Assembly (NCBI GenBank): GCA_964428225.1
Contig: CAYRXS010000132.1
Coordinates: forward strand, 1-18,591
Length of the DNA stretch: 18,591 nucleotides
Direction of reading: 5' to 3'
Origin: JBFMCU01 sp964428225
GTDB taxonomy: Bacteria > Planctomycetota > UBA1135 > GCA-002686595
Made by a program: the position numbers and the translations under genes. The notes beneath the pieces are model-generated. The model did no database searches. It worked only from the letters and a program-made list of their open reading frames with translations, and was not told where the DNA came from. This document shows, piece after piece, positions 1 through 8,323 of this stretch; within the stretch, counting starts at the first letter, position 1; each line of letters opens with the position of its first letter.

Positions 1-50
<50 letters not shown>

Positions 51-197
51 CCGTTTTCCCCTACAGGTGGCAAGGGCTTTGCATCAATGGCCAACCATCC
101 CCCAGGGGTTGATCGGGGGGCTCCCTCATCCCAGCATCTCCCCCGCAGAGGCTCCTTCCCGCCGTCACGCCGACCCGTACCGGGTGAAACTGCCTTG

Positions 198-1571
198 TTG
201 ACCTACCCGCTCCTCGACCGCACCCGCCGCCTGGGACCCACGCTCGTGCTCGCGAGCGCCCTCCTGGTCTGGTCTGCAGGCTGCGCCTCCTACACGTCAC
301 GCACGGCCGGGGCCCTGCATGACTTCCAGAGAGGACACCTCTACGAGGCGATGGACGCCTACGCCGACGCGGAGCTCACCGGGTCGGATTTCCTCTCCGG
401 AGCGGAGGCGGGGACCGTCGCCCTGGCCGCCGGGGACTGGGAGAGCGCCCTGACCCACCTCCACCGCGCGCAGGAAGCCGCGGACGACATCGAGGGCCAG
501 GCGCTGGTCGGGGCCGAGAGCCTCGGAGAGGTCATCGGCTCCTGGGCCCTCAACGACACGATGATCGAGTACAAGGGGGAGGGTTTCGAGCGGGTCTACG
601 TGCACGCCGGGCTCGCCATGGCCTACCTCGCCAAGGGGCTGCTCGACGACGTCTACGTGGAGGCTCGTCTCTCGAATCAGCTCCTGGAGACCGAGGAGGA
701 GCTCTACGAGAGGGAGTACCACGCCGGAGGGCTCGGGCACTTCGTCTCCGCCCTCGCCTACGAGCTGCTCGGGGAGTGGGACCAGGCGTACATCGACTAC
801 GCGCGCATGGAGGAGAAGGGGGTCGGCGTGGAGCTCGCGGGGCGGGCGCTCGTGCGGCTCGCGAAGATACTCAATCGGCCCGACGAGGTCGCGCGGTGGG
901 AGGAACGCTACGGCGCGGATCTCGAGCGACCGGAGGGCGCCGCCAGCGTGGTGGTGCTGGCCGGGGTGGGACTCGCCCCCTTCAAGATCGAGGGCAGCCT
1001 GCTGATCCCCACGCCGGACGGGTTGATCCCCATGGCCATGCCCGCGTTCGAGCGTCGGTCCCAGATGGTGACGGGCCTGCGCCTGGTCGAGGAGAGCAGC
1101 GGGGTCAGCGTGCGCACCGACGTGCTCGAGAGCGTCTCGAGCATCGCGGTGGAGAACCTGAACGACCGGCTCCTGTGGACGGCGACGAAGTCGGTGGCGC
1201 GCGGCGTGCTGAAGCGCGAGCTGACGAAGAAGGCCGAGAAGGAATGGGGGCTGGGGGGACGCATCGCGGGAGACGTCTTCGCCGCGGTGACCGAGCGCGC
1301 CGACCTGCGCTCCTGGCAGACGCTGCCCGACACCTGGCAGGCCTGTCGCCTGTTCGTTCCCCCCGGCGCACACACGTACACCCTGGAGGCGATCGGCGGA
1401 CAGTCGCAGCCTCTGGGGACTTATCAGCTCGAAGAAGGAGAGACCATGGTGGTCTTCGCGCGGACCGTGGGCCCGCACCTGTACGCCCACGTGATCGGCG
1501 GCCAACCGCTCGAGATCCCGACCGAAGCACCGGTCGGGGAGGGAGCCGCCTTCGAGACCGCGAATCGATGA
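198..1571 (+). CDS. COG3014-family outer-membrane lipoprotein with TPR-like helices
   Basis: Predicted lipoprotein of about 457 residues. The frame is open from an ATG at 87, but residues coded before 195 are Pro/Arg-rich and do not look like protein. Starting at one of the tandem TTG codons (195/198) gives a proper signal peptide: basic RTRR, a hydrophobic stretch, then SAGC with the lipidated Cys near residue 29. TTG is therefore my choice, although the ATG at 87 cannot be excluded. The N-terminal half is helical and TPR-like (DFQRGHLYEAMDAYADAE; ALAYELLGEWDQAYIDY). The C-terminal half has the family-like segment GLAPFKIEGSLLIPTPDG, and LPDTWQACRLFVPPGAHTY near the end. The COG3014 family has no settled biochemical role. 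It is followed by YcfL-like and LpoB-like lipoprotein genes on the same strand, suggesting one operon and an envelope function. The family call rests on motif memory and context, not on a search. Confidence 0.8.
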   Translation: MTYPLLDRTRRLGPTLVLASALLVWSAGCASYTSRTAGALHDFQRGHLYEAMDAYADAELTGSDFLSGAEAGTVALAAGDWESALTHLHRAQEAADDIEGQALVGAESLGEVIGSWALNDTMIEYKGEGFERVYVHAGLAMAYLAKGLLDDVYVEARLSNQLLETEEELYEREYHAGGLGHFVSALAYELLGEWDQAYIDYARMEEKGVGVELAGRALVRLAKILNRPDEVARWEERYGADLERPEGAASVVVLAGVGLAPFKIEGSLLIPTPDGLIPMAMPAFERRSQMVTGLRLVEESSGVSVRTDVLESVSSIAVENLNDRLLWTATKSVARGVLKRELTKKAEKEWGLGGRIAGDVFAAVTERADLRSWQTLPDTWQACRLFVPPGAHTYTLEAIGGQSQPLGTYQLEEGETMVVFARTVGPHLYAHVIGGQPLEIPTEAPVGEGAAFETANR

Positions 1572-1618
1572 ACGAAGGACCGGATCCCACGCGGATCCAG
1601 GCCATGCGGAACGAAACC

Positions 1619-2041
1619 ATGAAAACCAAGAAGAACACCTGGCGCGCGGCTCTCGGCCTCGCACTCCTGCTCCTCGCGGGCGCCTGCGTCTCCAAGGGGA
1701 CGTCGCAGGACACCTACGTGGGAGGCGAGGGAGCCGAGACCGAGAAGATCGGCGGGACCTCCGGCATCTCCAATTCTCTGGAGATGGTGGGCATCCGTTC
1801 GGAGAGGCGGGACGGCCGTCTGTTCGTGCAGTTCGAGCTGCACAACAAGCGCGGCTCGAATCTCGCGTTCGAGTGGACCGTGGAGTGGTTCGACGACGCC
1901 GGTTTCCGGATCGACTGGCCCCAGCACTGGGCGCCGACGGCGCTCGGGGGCAAGGGGTACGAGATCATCTCCTTGACCGGTCCCACGCCGAACGCCTCGA
2001 GCTGGCGCCTCGCGGTGCGCAAACCCAACTCCATCGAGTAG
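1619..2041 (+). CDS. YcfL-like (DUF1425) lipoprotein
   Basis: Small lipoprotein of 140 residues. I chose the ATG at 1619 because it gives a short basic N-terminus (MKTKKNTWR), a hydrophobic core and a lipobox-like LAGAC with Cys at residue 23. In-frame ATGs at 1568 (overlapping the upstream stop) and 1604 would only add a charged leader. After the Cys there is a short Gly/Ser/Thr-rich linker, then a beta-rich domain (FVQFELHNKRGSNLAFEWTV, then WFDDAGFRI) typical of YcfL/DUF1425. These are E. coli YcfL-type outer-membrane lipoproteins whose gene lies directly upstream of lpoB. The same order here (LpoB-like gene 65 bp downstream) supports the assignment. Its molecular role is not established. 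It is probably co-transcribed with the COG3014-type gene 47 bp upstream. Confidence 0.78.
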   Translation: MKTKKNTWRAALGLALLLLAGACVSKGTSQDTYVGGEGAETEKIGGTSGISNSLEMVGIRSERRDGRLFVQFELHNKRGSNLAFEWTVEWFDDAGFRIDWPQHWAPTALGGKGYEIISLTGPTPNASSWRLAVRKPNSIE

Positions 2042-2106
2042 TGAACCTCACGATCCGAACGTCGACGAACCCTGAAACGAAGCACGACCAGCAACGGAAT
2101 CAAGCC

Positions 2107-2736
2107 ATGAAGAAGATCCTGCCCATCCTCGTCCTCGCCGGCGCGCTCGGCGCCTGCAGCTCCACCGACTACGACGATCCCGGCCGCACCGAAACCCTGA
2201 CCATTGGCTACGGCTCCACCGACCTACAGACTCTCGCTGCGGAGATGGTCGAATCCCTGGTGGCGGCGCCCGCGCTCAACTACCTGGAAAATCCCGGCAA
2301 GGGCGACGATAAGCGGATCTGGATGTACGTCGGCGACGTGGAGAATCGAACCTCCGAGCACATCGACACCCAGGGCATCACGGACAAGATTCAGAACCAG
2401 CTCCTGAAGAGCGCCAAGTTCCGCTTCGTCGCCGCCGACGCCGGCCAGGACGAGATCGGCGACCAGGTCCGGTTCCAGCAGGGCTCCGGCCGCGTCCGCG
2501 AGGACATGATGCGCGAGTTCGGAAAGCAGTACGGCGCTGACGTGATCCTCTACGGCACCCTCCGTTCGATCGACAAGAAGAAGGGCTCCTCGATCGAATC
2601 CGGGGGCACGCGCAAGCAGAACGTCTACTACCAGTTCGTCCTCAAGGCCGTGAACATCGACACTGCGGAGCTCCTCTGGATGGAGGAAGCCGAGCTGCGC
2701 AAGACCGAGAGGACCGGGATCTTCGGCCGCACCTAG
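2107..2736 (+). CDS. lpoB: LpoB-like penicillin-binding protein activator lipoprotein
   Basis: Lipoprotein of 209 residues. The ATG at 2107 opens a classic lipoprotein signal (MKKILPILVLAGALGAC) with lipidated Cys17. The core carries LpoB-type features: GDVENRTSEHIDTQGITDKI (about 76-95), YGADVILYGTLRSI (about 142-155) and QFVLKAVNIDTAELLWM (176-192). In E. coli, LpoB sits in the outer membrane and reaches through the peptidoglycan to stimulate the bifunctional synthase PBP1b. Here the linker between Cys17 and the core is short compared with the long disordered linker of enterobacterial LpoB. No penicillin-binding protein gene lies in the window, so the partner is unknown. It is last in the lipoprotein trio and ends 37 bp before a strong hairpin terminator. 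Confidence 0.85.
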   Translation: MKKILPILVLAGALGACSSTDYDDPGRTETLTIGYGSTDLQTLAAEMVESLVAAPALNYLENPGKGDDKRIWMYVGDVENRTSEHIDTQGITDKIQNQLLKSAKFRFVAADAGQDEIGDQVRFQQGSGRVREDMMREFGKQYGADVILYGTLRSIDKKKGSSIESGGTRKQNVYYQFVLKAVNIDTAELLWMEEAELRKTERTGIFGRT

Positions 2737-2773
2737 ACCGTCCCTGCCCGCGCCCGCAGCGGCCAGACACGAA

Positions 2774-2806
2774 AGAGGCTGCCCTCGCGATGCGAGGGCA
2801 GCCTCT
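2774..2806. terminator. bidirectional hairpin terminator between lpoB and pckG
   Basis: A perfect inverted repeat: arm AGAGGCTGCCCTCGC (2774-2788), loop GAT, arm GCGAGGGCAGCCTCT (2792-2806), i.e. 15 bp without mismatch. It is followed by CCTT on the plus strand, and on the minus strand by CTTT. It lies in the 93-bp gap between two convergent genes, where it can serve both. The T-tracts are short, so termination may be partly factor-assisted. Confidence 0.85.
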
Positions 2807-2829
2807 CCTTACCTGCGTCGTCCGGCGAG

Positions 2830-4800
2830 CTAGACGGCGGCCGTAATCAGCTGATCCGGGGTCACGACGGCGCCGAACTTTTCCTTGAGGCCGAGGAGGC
2901 CGGCCTTCTGCTCGTCATAGACCTCGAAGAGCTTGCTCGGCAGGTTCTTCTCCTTGCCGTAGGCTTCGCGCTGCAGGTCGATGCGGGCGACGATGTTGTC
3001 GATGTAGAGCGAGAACTGCTTGTCGTACAGCTCGCGCGGGTACTCCTTGTCGATGACTTCCTTGAAGACCGACTTCATGTCGTCGTACTTCGGCACGTAG
3101 CCGACGGGCGTGAGGATGCCCTCGACGTCGCCGTGAGCGAAGCGGTCGAGCCAGCTCAGCCACGCCTTCACGTCGCGCTTCTCACCGAGGAGCTGCTTGC
3201 CCTCGCCGCCGCGCGCCTGGTGAGTCAGGAAGTAGTTGAGGCCGGCCATGATCGGGCGACCGGCGCCGGAGAACTTCGAGCTGTTGTAGAACTCGAACTG
3301 GGCGCTCATGTAGTCGGCCAGAGCGCCGGGGATGAACGGGGCGTTGGCCCAGGGGGCGCGCTTGACGCCAGTAGCTCCCACCTCGGTGGCCGTGGCCTGC
3401 GAGACGATCGAGGCGCCGATGACCACACCGTGGTCGTTGTTGGGGGCGACCCAGACGGGCGGCATGGTGTCCGCGTCGCGGCCACTGTAGGTGATCACCT
3501 TGACCGTGGCTCCCTCGGGAGACTCACCGACCGTGGGGTTGTAGTTCGCGATCGAGGTGCACCGCAGGGTGCAGCGCGCGTTGGGGTGGGAGATCGGGAT
3601 CGGCTTGCCGTTGTCGTCGGTCTTGCCTTCGTGCCAGTCGCCCTGGAAGTTCCAGCCCTTGTCGGGGTGCGGCTCGCCGTTGCCGGTCCAGTGGGGGACC
3701 TTCTTGTCGTCGACCAGCACGTTCGACCAGATGACCTCGGCGCCCGGCTCGCGCAGGCACTTCATCAGGTAGGGGTCACCTTCGCGGTTCACGTCCGCCA
3801 CGATGCCGAAGATCCCGGCCTCGGGGTTGATGGCCCGCAGGGTGCCGTCCTCGGCGATCCACATCTGGGCCAGGTCGTCGCCGATGAACTCGGTGCCGGC
3901 CATGGCGGTCGTGGTCTTGCCGCAGCCGCTGGGCGCCGCGCCGGCGAAGTAGGTCGTCCGGCCGCCGGGGCCCTGCATGCCCGTGATGAACATGTGCTCG
4001 GAGAGCTCCTCGCCCCGCTTGAAGTAGGTGGCGAGGTCGACGCAGAAGCGGTGGTTGCCCTTCTTGAGCAGCAGGGTGTTGCCCGCGTAGGTGCAGAACA
4101 TCGAGAAGGTGGTCAGCCAGCTGCGGTCCATGAAGACCCGAGCGTTCGGCAGATCCTCGTCGCGGTTCGTCCCCTCGCTGTGCACGTTCGTGAGGAAGAT
4201 GCCGGCGCGCTCGATCTCGGCGTCGAAGCTGTCGTACACGTTGCGGTACAGCATGTCACCGCTGTGCATGACGTAGGTCGAGGAGGAGATCTCCAGGGCC
4301 GGGATGGCGGCCTTGGCGCCCGCGGGGCCGCGGTTGAAGAACCCGACCATGCAGGTCTTGCCGCTCATGATCCCCACGAACTTGTCCTTGATGTACTGCA
4401 GGCCTTCGTCGCGGAGGATCTTCTTGGCGAGGACGCTGATGTCCTCTCCCTCGTTCGCGATGTAGAAGGTCCGGTCGACGATCCGCGCCTGCTCCTTGGC
4501 GAGGTCGTAGTGGATCGTGTGGCCGTCCATGGCCAGGGGCTTCTCTTCGCCCTTGTCCAGGCTCATCTGCCGGATCGTCTGGAGGTCCGCCTCGGAGCCC
4601 GTGTTCACGAAGACGTCCTTCGGCTTGCCGATGGAGATCGCGTTGGCGACCTTGATCAGCGCCTGTTCGTTCTTGATCTTCTCGATCTTGGCGAGGTTCT
4701 CCGGGTTCATCGTCTCCCGGAAGACGTTCCTGGCCTCATCGATGGACTTGACCCCGCCGACCTCGGAGAGGATGTCCACGCCCTTGTTCAGTTCCAGCAC
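2830..4800 (-). CDS. pckG: phosphoenolpyruvate carboxykinase (GTP-type, divergent)
   Basis: Enzyme of 656 residues converting oxaloacetate plus GTP to PEP, CO2 and GDP: the first committed step of gluconeogenesis, or run in reverse for anaplerosis. The start is a GTG at 4800 preceded by AAGGAG with 7-nt spacing. The frame stays open to 4923, but that extension is low-complexity. Visible landmarks are the metal-site region YAGNTLLLKKGNHRF (about 238-252), SEHMFITGM (267-275) with the conserved His, the P-loop APSGCGKTTTAM (289-300), kinase-2 EFIGDDLAQMW (304-314) and NPEAGIFGIVADVN (325-338). Length suits GTP-PEPCK (about 590-630) with a modest excess. The motifs differ from textbook enzymes (PSxCGKTN in the P-loop of the common type; VGDDIAWM), so it belongs to a divergent branch. 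Nucleotide preference is inferred from family only. Its 5' leader of about 230 bp contains two hairpins. Confidence 0.93.
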   Translation of the reverse strand: MLELNKGVDILSEVGGVKSIDEARNVFRETMNPENLAKIEKIKNEQALIKVANAISIGKPKDVFVNTGSEADLQTIRQMSLDKGEEKPLAMDGHTIHYDLAKEQARIVDRTFYIANEGEDISVLAKKILRDEGLQYIKDKFVGIMSGKTCMVGFFNRGPAGAKAAIPALEISSSTYVMHSGDMLYRNVYDSFDAEIERAGIFLTNVHSEGTNRDEDLPNARVFMDRSWLTTFSMFCTYAGNTLLLKKGNHRFCVDLATYFKRGEELSEHMFITGMQGPGGRTTYFAGAAPSGCGKTTTAMAGTEFIGDDLAQMWIAEDGTLRAINPEAGIFGIVADVNREGDPYLMKCLREPGAEVIWSNVLVDDKKVPHWTGNGEPHPDKGWNFQGDWHEGKTDDNGKPIPISHPNARCTLRCTSIANYNPTVGESPEGATVKVITYSGRDADTMPPVWVAPNNDHGVVIGASIVSQATATEVGATGVKRAPWANAPFIPGALADYMSAQFEFYNSSKFSGAGRPIMAGLNYFLTHQARGGEGKQLLGEKRDVKAWLSWLDRFAHGDVEGILTPVGYVPKYDDMKSVFKEVIDKEYPRELYDKQFSLYIDNIVARIDLQREAYGKEKNLPSKLFEVYDEQKAGLLGLKEKFGAVVTPDQLITAAV

Positions 4801-5031
4801 GGCTGAGCTCCTTGGTTCTTTCTCTGGATCCCGTTCGGAATCCTGTGATCGTGAGCGCCTTCCGAGCGCGATTGGTGTTTCTGGTTGCGGAGGCGACCGT
4901 TCAGGCGGCGAGATCGGGGTCACCGATCTTCTCGGCCCGCCGCGCGTCGGCTCGGGGGCTCGCGTCCGTCGCGAGCACGAGTGGCGTCATTCGTCGCCCC
5001 GTTGCGTTCCTCGAAAAAGAAGCGCAATACT
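4801..5031 (-). promoter_or_regulatory. upstream/leader region of pckG with two hairpins
   Basis: This 231-bp gap separates the end of the methyltransferase gene from the pckG start, both on the minus strand. It must hold the pckG promoter unless pckG is read through. It carries two perfect 7-bp hairpins with 5-nt loops: AGATCGG/CCGATCT (4911-4929) and GCTCGCG/CGCGAGC (4958-4976). A strong ribosome binding site, AAGGAG, lies at 4808-4813 (minus strand). I could not identify a convincing -35/-10 pair. Confidence 0.4.
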
Positions 5032-6483
5032 CTAGATCTTGAAGCCCTCGGAGTCTTCCCATTTGTGGGTCCCGTGGGCCCGAATCCGCGCCCGGATCCG
5101 ACCTCGCTCCTCACGAGAAAGTCGGAAAGAGTCCAGGACGCACCCCTCGAGCCGGCGGCGGATTCCCGGGGCGGGGTGGGGCTCGTCCGTCAGCGCCCGG
5201 GCGAGGGCGGCGATCTCGTCGTGGCGCCGCGGGGCCTGGTCGCGGCGCACGATGGGGAAGGGCAGGGTGCCCAGGTGGGCGACCTTGACTTGGGGGAAGG
5301 TGCGCTGGCGGGCATCCCGGAACCGCAGGCGGTGCCAGGTCGCGGCCACGGCCGAGTTCAGCACGGCGACCACGAAGGCGGGGTCGAGCTCGGGCGGGGG
5401 GAGGCAGGCCAGGAGCGAGTTGCGGAAGTAGGTCGGGGCGGTGTGCAGGGCGGCCAGGGGGCGGTCCGCGGTCTGGCGCAGCAGGATCGGCACGGCGCGG
5501 TAGCGCTCCAGGGGGGCGAACCGGAACCGGCGCTGCGGGGTGCGGGGGAGGTCCGTCCGCAGGCCCGCGGAGGGGGTGGCGAGGCGGAAGGGGGTGAGGT
5601 CCCGACCCTCCCGCAGGCCGGGCAGGCCGGGGGCCGAGCCGCGGACGACGAGCTCCGCCGCGCAGTTGCCGGTGTGGACCCCGGGATCGCCGAAGGAGCC
5701 GGGCGGGAGCGTGGGGAAGGCCGCGAGGTGGGCGAGCAGGGGCTCGTCCGCGGGATCCAGGGTGGACCAGGGAGCGGTGGAGCCCCGGGACCTCCGCCCG
5801 GCCGCGCGCAGGGAGAGGAGCACTGCGGGCTCCAGGATGCCCGGGAAGGCCCGCTCCCCCAGATCGACGGGGGGGGCGTCCAGGAAGCACCGGGAGGTGA
5901 CCAGCTTCCGCCCCGCGGCGTAGCCCTCCGCCTCGCACACCGACGCCGGCAGGAGGAGCCGGGCCCGGGTTCCCTCCGCTGCGACGTGCCGGGCGATCCG
6001 CTCCAGGAAGGCGCCGTGGAGCGAGGGCCAGGACCGGATCGTTGGCCAGTCCCGGCGGTAGCGCTCCAGCCGGGCGCGGGGCAGGGAGCCGGCCTCTCGC
6101 CCGGAGAAGCTCACCCAGGGCGGATTCGCGAGGACGTGGGTGCCCGGCGGCCAGGGGAGGCCAGGATCGAGGGCATCGCCTCCTCGCACGTGCTCCGCGG
6201 CCCGCCGTCCTGCCTCCCCCCCGATGCCTTCCCGGAGGCGCTCGCGAGCCCGGGCGGCGAGGTCGGGATCGAGCTCGATCCCGTGGAGCCCCTCCCGGGC
6301 CAGGGCCCGATCGCGCCCGGAGGCCTCCCAGGCCGCCAGCAGCAGCTCCCCGTCTCCGCAGGCCGGATCCAGCACCGCGGGAGGGGGATCGCCCCCTCCG
6401 CGGAGCAGCCAGTCGGCACAGAGGCGCGCCGCCAGGGGCGGCGGGGTGAAGCGGACTCCCTTTTCGATCCGGACCACGCTCAT
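5032..6483 (-). CDS. stand-alone N6-adenine DNA methyltransferase, Eco57I/TaqI-like
   Basis: Protein of 483 residues likely to transfer a methyl group from S-adenosylmethionine to adenine in DNA. The ATG at 6483 has an AGGA about 11 nt upstream. The SAM-binding motif I is LDPACGDGELLLAA (about 38-51), and the acidic motif II is GIELDPD (68-74). The catalytic motif IV is NPPW (120-123), diagnostic of amino-methyltransferases. The C-terminal region (PAFVVAVLNSAVAATWHRLR, then FPQVKVAHLGTLPFP) resembles the target-recognition/TaqI-like C-terminal region of Eco57I-type enzymes. At 483 residues it lacks the nuclease-bearing length of full Eco57I fusions (about 1000), and no restriction gene is adjacent, so it may be an orphan methylase. 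The gene is exceptionally GC-rich and Pro/Arg/Leu-rich even for this window. Modification of a different substrate remains possible. Confidence 0.82.
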   Translation of the reverse strand: MSVVRIEKGVRFTPPPLAARLCADWLLRGGGDPPPAVLDPACGDGELLLAAWEASGRDRALAREGLHGIELDPDLAARARERLREGIGGEAGRRAAEHVRGGDALDPGLPWPPGTHVLANPPWVSFSGREAGSLPRARLERYRRDWPTIRSWPSLHGAFLERIARHVAAEGTRARLLLPASVCEAEGYAAGRKLVTSRCFLDAPPVDLGERAFPGILEPAVLLSLRAAGRRSRGSTAPWSTLDPADEPLLAHLAAFPTLPPGSFGDPGVHTGNCAAELVVRGSAPGLPGLREGRDLTPFRLATPSAGLRTDLPRTPQRRFRFAPLERYRAVPILLRQTADRPLAALHTAPTYFRNSLLACLPPPELDPAFVVAVLNSAVAATWHRLRFRDARQRTFPQVKVAHLGTLPFPIVRRDQAPRRHDEIAALARALTDEPHPAPGIRRRLEGCVLDSFRLSREERGRIRARIRAHGTHKWEDSEGFKI

Positions 6484-6625
6484 ACGACCATGTTCCTAAG
6501 CCCTTGCGTTATAGGCGTTTGAGGATCTCGATCCAGGCTTGTCGAATTCCGACGTTCGGAAATGCGTCGAGCGCGGCTGCGCTGGTGGAGCAGATGACAG
6601 GGCATCTGGGGATTTGATTCCTGGT
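6484..6625 (+). other. structured intergenic region, possible leader RNA or small RNA
   Basis: This gap between divergent genes contains three perfect hairpins in tandem: TTCCGA-CGT-TCGGAA (6547-6561), AGCGC-GGCT-GCGCT (6570-6583) and CAGATG-ACAGGG-CATCTG (6591-6608). They are enclosed by a possible 5-bp closing pair, CCAGG (6533-6537) with CCTGG (6620-6624). A terminator-like hairpin follows directly. The layout resembles a folded plus-strand RNA ending in a terminator, i.e. a cis-acting leader of the epimerase gene or a small RNA. I do not recognise a known riboswitch or RNA family. Base-pairing was read by eye and not scored for energy. Confidence 0.35.
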
Positions 6626-6676
6626 AAGGCGCCACGACCTCCCGCGGAGGGCCGTGGCGCTTTCCTTTAATCTTTG
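6626..6676 (+). terminator. plus-strand intrinsic terminator-like hairpin upstream of epimerase
   Basis: Arms AAGGCGCCACG (6626-6636) and CGTGGCGCTTT (6653-6663) pair over 11 bp with one G-T. An inner stem CCTCC-CGC-GGAGG (6638-6650) is stacked inside, and the hairpin is followed by the T-rich TTTCCTTTAATCTTT. It reads as an intrinsic terminator on the plus strand. No protein-coding gene lies upstream on that strand (the methyltransferase points the other way), so it should end a leader transcript or small RNA, or act as an attenuator 50 bp before the epimerase start. Confidence 0.6.
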
Positions 6677-6725
6677 GCTACGGGTGGGAGCCCCCCGGTA
6701 CGAAGGTAGGTCTCGAGGCTGCCCC

Positions 6726-7694
<969 letters not shown>

Positions 7695-7744
7695 CCCTTC
7701 CCCGGGCGTCTCCTCCGGGTCCTCGATTCCGACCGCTCTCGTCT

Positions 7745-7957
7745 CTACTGCAGCGCCCGCTGCGACTCGTCCTCTTCGTCCTGCTGGTGGATCCGCTCCA
7801 GCTCCGCGGCCCGGTTTCGGGGCACCATCTGCATGTGGTCGCAGTACGGCTCGGGGCAGGTCAGCGCGATCACGCGGCGCCTGGTGCCGTCCACCGCGTG
7901 GACGGGGACCAGGGGATAGTCACAACGGGGGCAAACGTACTTCCTCTTCTCTTTCAT
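7745..7957 (-). CDS. small zinc-ribbon protein
   Basis: Protein of 70 residues. The open frame reaches to 8236, but only the part from the ATG at 7957 looks like protein, with a purine-rich AGAAGAGAAGC just before it. It has one likely zinc site made of CPRC (Cys9, Cys12) and CPEPYC (Cys34, Cys39), separated by a basic beta-hairpin-like stretch (GTRRRVIALT). The C-terminal tail is charged, probably helical and rich in Glu/Asp/Gln. No enzymatic motif is visible; such ribbons usually bind nucleic acid or protein partners. I do not recognise a named family. It is convergent with the epimerase (50 bp apart) and divergent from the TPR gene. Confidence 0.65.
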   Translation of the reverse strand: MKEKRKYVCPRCDYPLVPVHAVDGTRRRVIALTCPEPYCDHMQMVPRNRAAELERIHQQDEEDESQRALQ

Positions 7958-8323
7958 GCTTCTCTTCTCTTCGGCTGATGCGCCCCCGGATCCGCGTCCG
8001 AACTTCGGTCTGTTGGCCGACTCTCCATCCTCTCTGGCTCGGCGGTGGGCTCCACTTCTCCTGTCTACAGCGGAGAATACGACGGACACGAACGTCCGGG
8101 TCCTCGAGCGGTGACGAAGAGGCCGTGAAAATCCCCCGAAGAGGAGGACTCCCCGGAATCGCTCCTCGCTCGAATCGGGCAGGAAACGGTCGGTTTCGGC
8201 CGAAATCGGTCCCAAGGGCGCTCGTCGGCCGATCATTCGAGCGAAGGGGCTTCGCCTGGTCCGGCTCTCCGCCGAAGATGGCGCCCCTCCGAGGAACCAC
8301 GGCAGTCACGCAGAGGTAGACCG
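7958..8323. other. 366-bp divergent intergenic region with palindromes, no gene seen
   Basis: This region lies between the zinc-ribbon gene (minus) and the TPR gene (plus) and should hold both promoters. Open frames crossing it translate into Arg/Ser/Pro-rich sequence with no recognisable domain, so I call no gene. It contains a perfect 12-bp palindrome TTTCGGCCGAAA (8194-8205), which extends outward through wobble pairs to about 8188-8211. An AGAGGT ribosome binding site lies at 8312-8317 for the TPR gene. No clear -35/-10 pair was found. Confidence 0.4.

Noticed and set aside
297..1664. Minus-strand open frame of 455 codons opposite the COG3014-type gene
   Set aside because: Antisense shadow with His/Arg/Leu-rich composition; the plus strand has a lipoprotein signal and family motifs.
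3133..4806. Plus-strand open frame of 557 codons opposite PEP carboxykinase
   Set aside because: Mirror of a strongly coding gene in GC-rich DNA; no motif or ribosome binding site.
4885..6522. Plus-strand open frame of 545 codons opposite the methyltransferase
   Set aside because: Gly/Arg/Gln-rich antisense translation; the minus strand carries intact methyltransferase motifs.
6583..6633. tRNA-like stretch (GGTGGAGCAG, then GGATTTGATTCC)
   Set aside because: The hairpin at 6591-6608 has a 6-nt loop, the T-arm-like part does not form a 5-bp stem, and no acceptor stem pairs. Kept only as part of the structured region.
7978..8319. Plus-strand open frame of 113 codons in the gene-free gap
   Set aside because: Arg/Ser/Pro-rich, no recognisable motif, and it overlaps the ribosome binding site region of the TPR gene.
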